In this document: positions 5,442-5,955 of the stretch, one piece after another | Layout of the letters: every line of letters begins with the position of its first letter | How positions within the stretch are numbered: position 1 is the stretch's first letter | From: Actinomycetota bacterium | GTDB lineage: Bacteria; Actinomycetota; Actinomycetes; Nanopelagicales; Nanopelagicaceae | Reading direction: 5' to 3' | Length of the DNA stretch: 5,955 nt | Assembly (NCBI GenBank): GCA_009705165.1 | Contig: WLCU01000065.1 | Location: forward strand, 1-5,955 | The notes under the pieces: generated by a model | Seen by the model: only the letters and a program-made list of their open reading frames with translations | Told to the model about the DNA's origin: nothing | Databases searched by the model: none | Program-made: the position numbers and the translations under genes

Positions 5442-5955
5442 AAGTCGATTCCCCCTCGAAGTGCATGCCCTTGCTGCACATCTGCAAGAGTTGGAATTTT
5501 GTTGCCGTGTAAATCTGCAAGGCTCCAGGAAACACGAATAATCTTGTGCAACCCTCTGGCCGTTATGTGTTCTTTATCGAGTTCTTCATGTAGAAAATTC
5601 ATGGCAATACGTTCGGGGGCAAAAACTGATCGAAGCGCACGCGATGGGATTTGTGAATTTAAAGACCATGGATGATCGATGAATCGTTGCTGTGCGATTG
5701 CTCTTGCGGCAATTACGCGTTCGCGAATATGTGCGCTGGACTCCCCTAACTCCGCGCGCGCCATATCTACGCGCCCAACTGGATCTACATGTACGCGCAT
5801 ATCAATTCGATCCATCAGCGGCCCAGACAAACGACCTAAGTAGCGGCGCACTTGTTGCGAGGAACATGTGCAGTTGTGACCTCTGCCTGTGAATTTTCCG
5901 CACGGACATGGATTTGCGGCTAGGACGAGTAAAAATTGAGCCGGAAAAGTTACAT
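5438..5955 (-). CDS. yifB: YifB/ComM-family AAA+ Mg-chelatase-like protein, C-terminal part (5' end outside window)
   Basis: The frame stays open to the right edge of the window, giving 172 codons including the stop. The GTG at 5851 is therefore internal, and the gene begins beyond the window. The visible part starts VTFPAQFLLVLAANPCPCG, the hallmark of the YifB/ComM family, followed by a second Cys pair (CTC) to give CxC-x9-CxC, a likely metal-binding knuckle. Next comes RRYLGRLSGPLMDRIDMRV, the conserved RY-x-R-x-SGPLxDRID signature of the AAA+ core. Then follows the C-terminal Mg-chelatase-like helical domain (ITARGLHKIIRVSWSLADL, usually SARGxxRxLRVARTIADL). ComM is a hexameric branch-migration helicase that aids integration of transforming DNA in Gram-negative bacteria. 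The Gram-positive YifB proteins are less studied, and the same role is inferred. It sits immediately upstream of dprA with a 4-nt overlap, the standard arrangement. The Walker A and B motifs lie outside the window. Confidence 0.95.
   Translation of the reverse strand, partial: VTFPAQFLLVLAANPCPCGKFTGRGHNCTCSSQQVRRYLGRLSGPLMDRIDMRVHVDPVGRVDMARAELGESSAHIRERVIAARAIAQQRFIDHPWSLNSQIPSRALRSVFAPERIAMNFLHEELDKEHITARGLHKIIRVSWSLADLHGNKIPTLADVQQGHALRGGIDL
5451..5456 (-). promoter_or_regulatory. Ribosome-binding site of dprA inside the end of yifB
   Basis: AGGGGG on the minus strand lies 9 nt before the ATG of dprA, within the last codons of yifB. It supports the ATG at 5441, and with it the ATGA stop/start overlap, as the true start. 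Confidence 0.65.

Noticed and set aside
5438..5851. A stand-alone 137-residue protein starting at GTG 5851
   Set aside because: The frame continues without a stop to the window edge and encodes the conserved NPCPCG region of YifB, so this is an internal codon of a longer gene.
4830..5892. Plus-strand open frames of 66-100 codons opposite dprA and yifB
   Set aside because: They are Cys/Ser/Arg-rich shadows of the conserved genes on the other strand, with no homology that I recognise.

Overview
The window reads as ordinary, very compact chromosomal DNA from an actinobacterium with a modest G+C content (by eye in the mid-40s percent). The protein sequences are actinobacterial in style: GlgC with the LAGGEGKRL...[15 protein letters not shown] signature, a GT4-type 386-residue 'GlgA', Era with TKTD in place of NKxD, and DprA with a GCHRL motif. 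The low G+C and near absence of intergenic DNA suggest a streamlined lineage, for example freshwater acI/Nanopelagicales. That placement is an inference from style and was not tested by a search.

Layout, left to right: (1) the C-terminal end of a xylulokinase-like FGGY carbohydrate kinase on + (to 352). (2) glgC, ADP-glucose pyrophosphorylase, on - (357-1580), convergent with the kinase and separated from it by 4 nt. (3) A 46-nt divergent control region (1581-1626). (4) A GT4 glycosyltransferase of the GlgM/GlgA type on + (1627-2787). (5) An EamA/DMT-family permease on + (2788-3651), whose ATG directly follows the glycosyltransferase stop. (6) Three - strand genes in transcription order: yifB/comM (3' part only, to 5438), dprA (5441-4581) and era (4568-3648). 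The yifB/dprA junction is an ATGA overlap, and dprA and era are 12 nt apart. era and the permease end tail-to-tail with overlapping stop codons.

Functionally, glgC and the glycosyltransferase form one module. GlgC makes ADP-glucose from glucose-1-phosphate and ATP. The GT4 enzyme uses the ADP-glucose either to make alpha-maltose-1-phosphate for the GlgE route or to extend an alpha-glucan. The two genes diverge from a short shared promoter region in which the glgC message appears to be leaderless. The yifB-dprA pair is the conserved DNA-uptake/recombination pair, and era (ribosome biogenesis) follows it in the same run.

There is no gene-free stretch longer than 46 nt. I saw no tRNA, rRNA, CRISPR array, insertion sequence, prophage gene or convincing terminator. 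I found no evidence of an undescribed system. The points worth a second look are the enzyme identity and start codon of the 'glgA' gene, the leaderless/divergent promoter, the linkage of era to dprA, and the short DprA.
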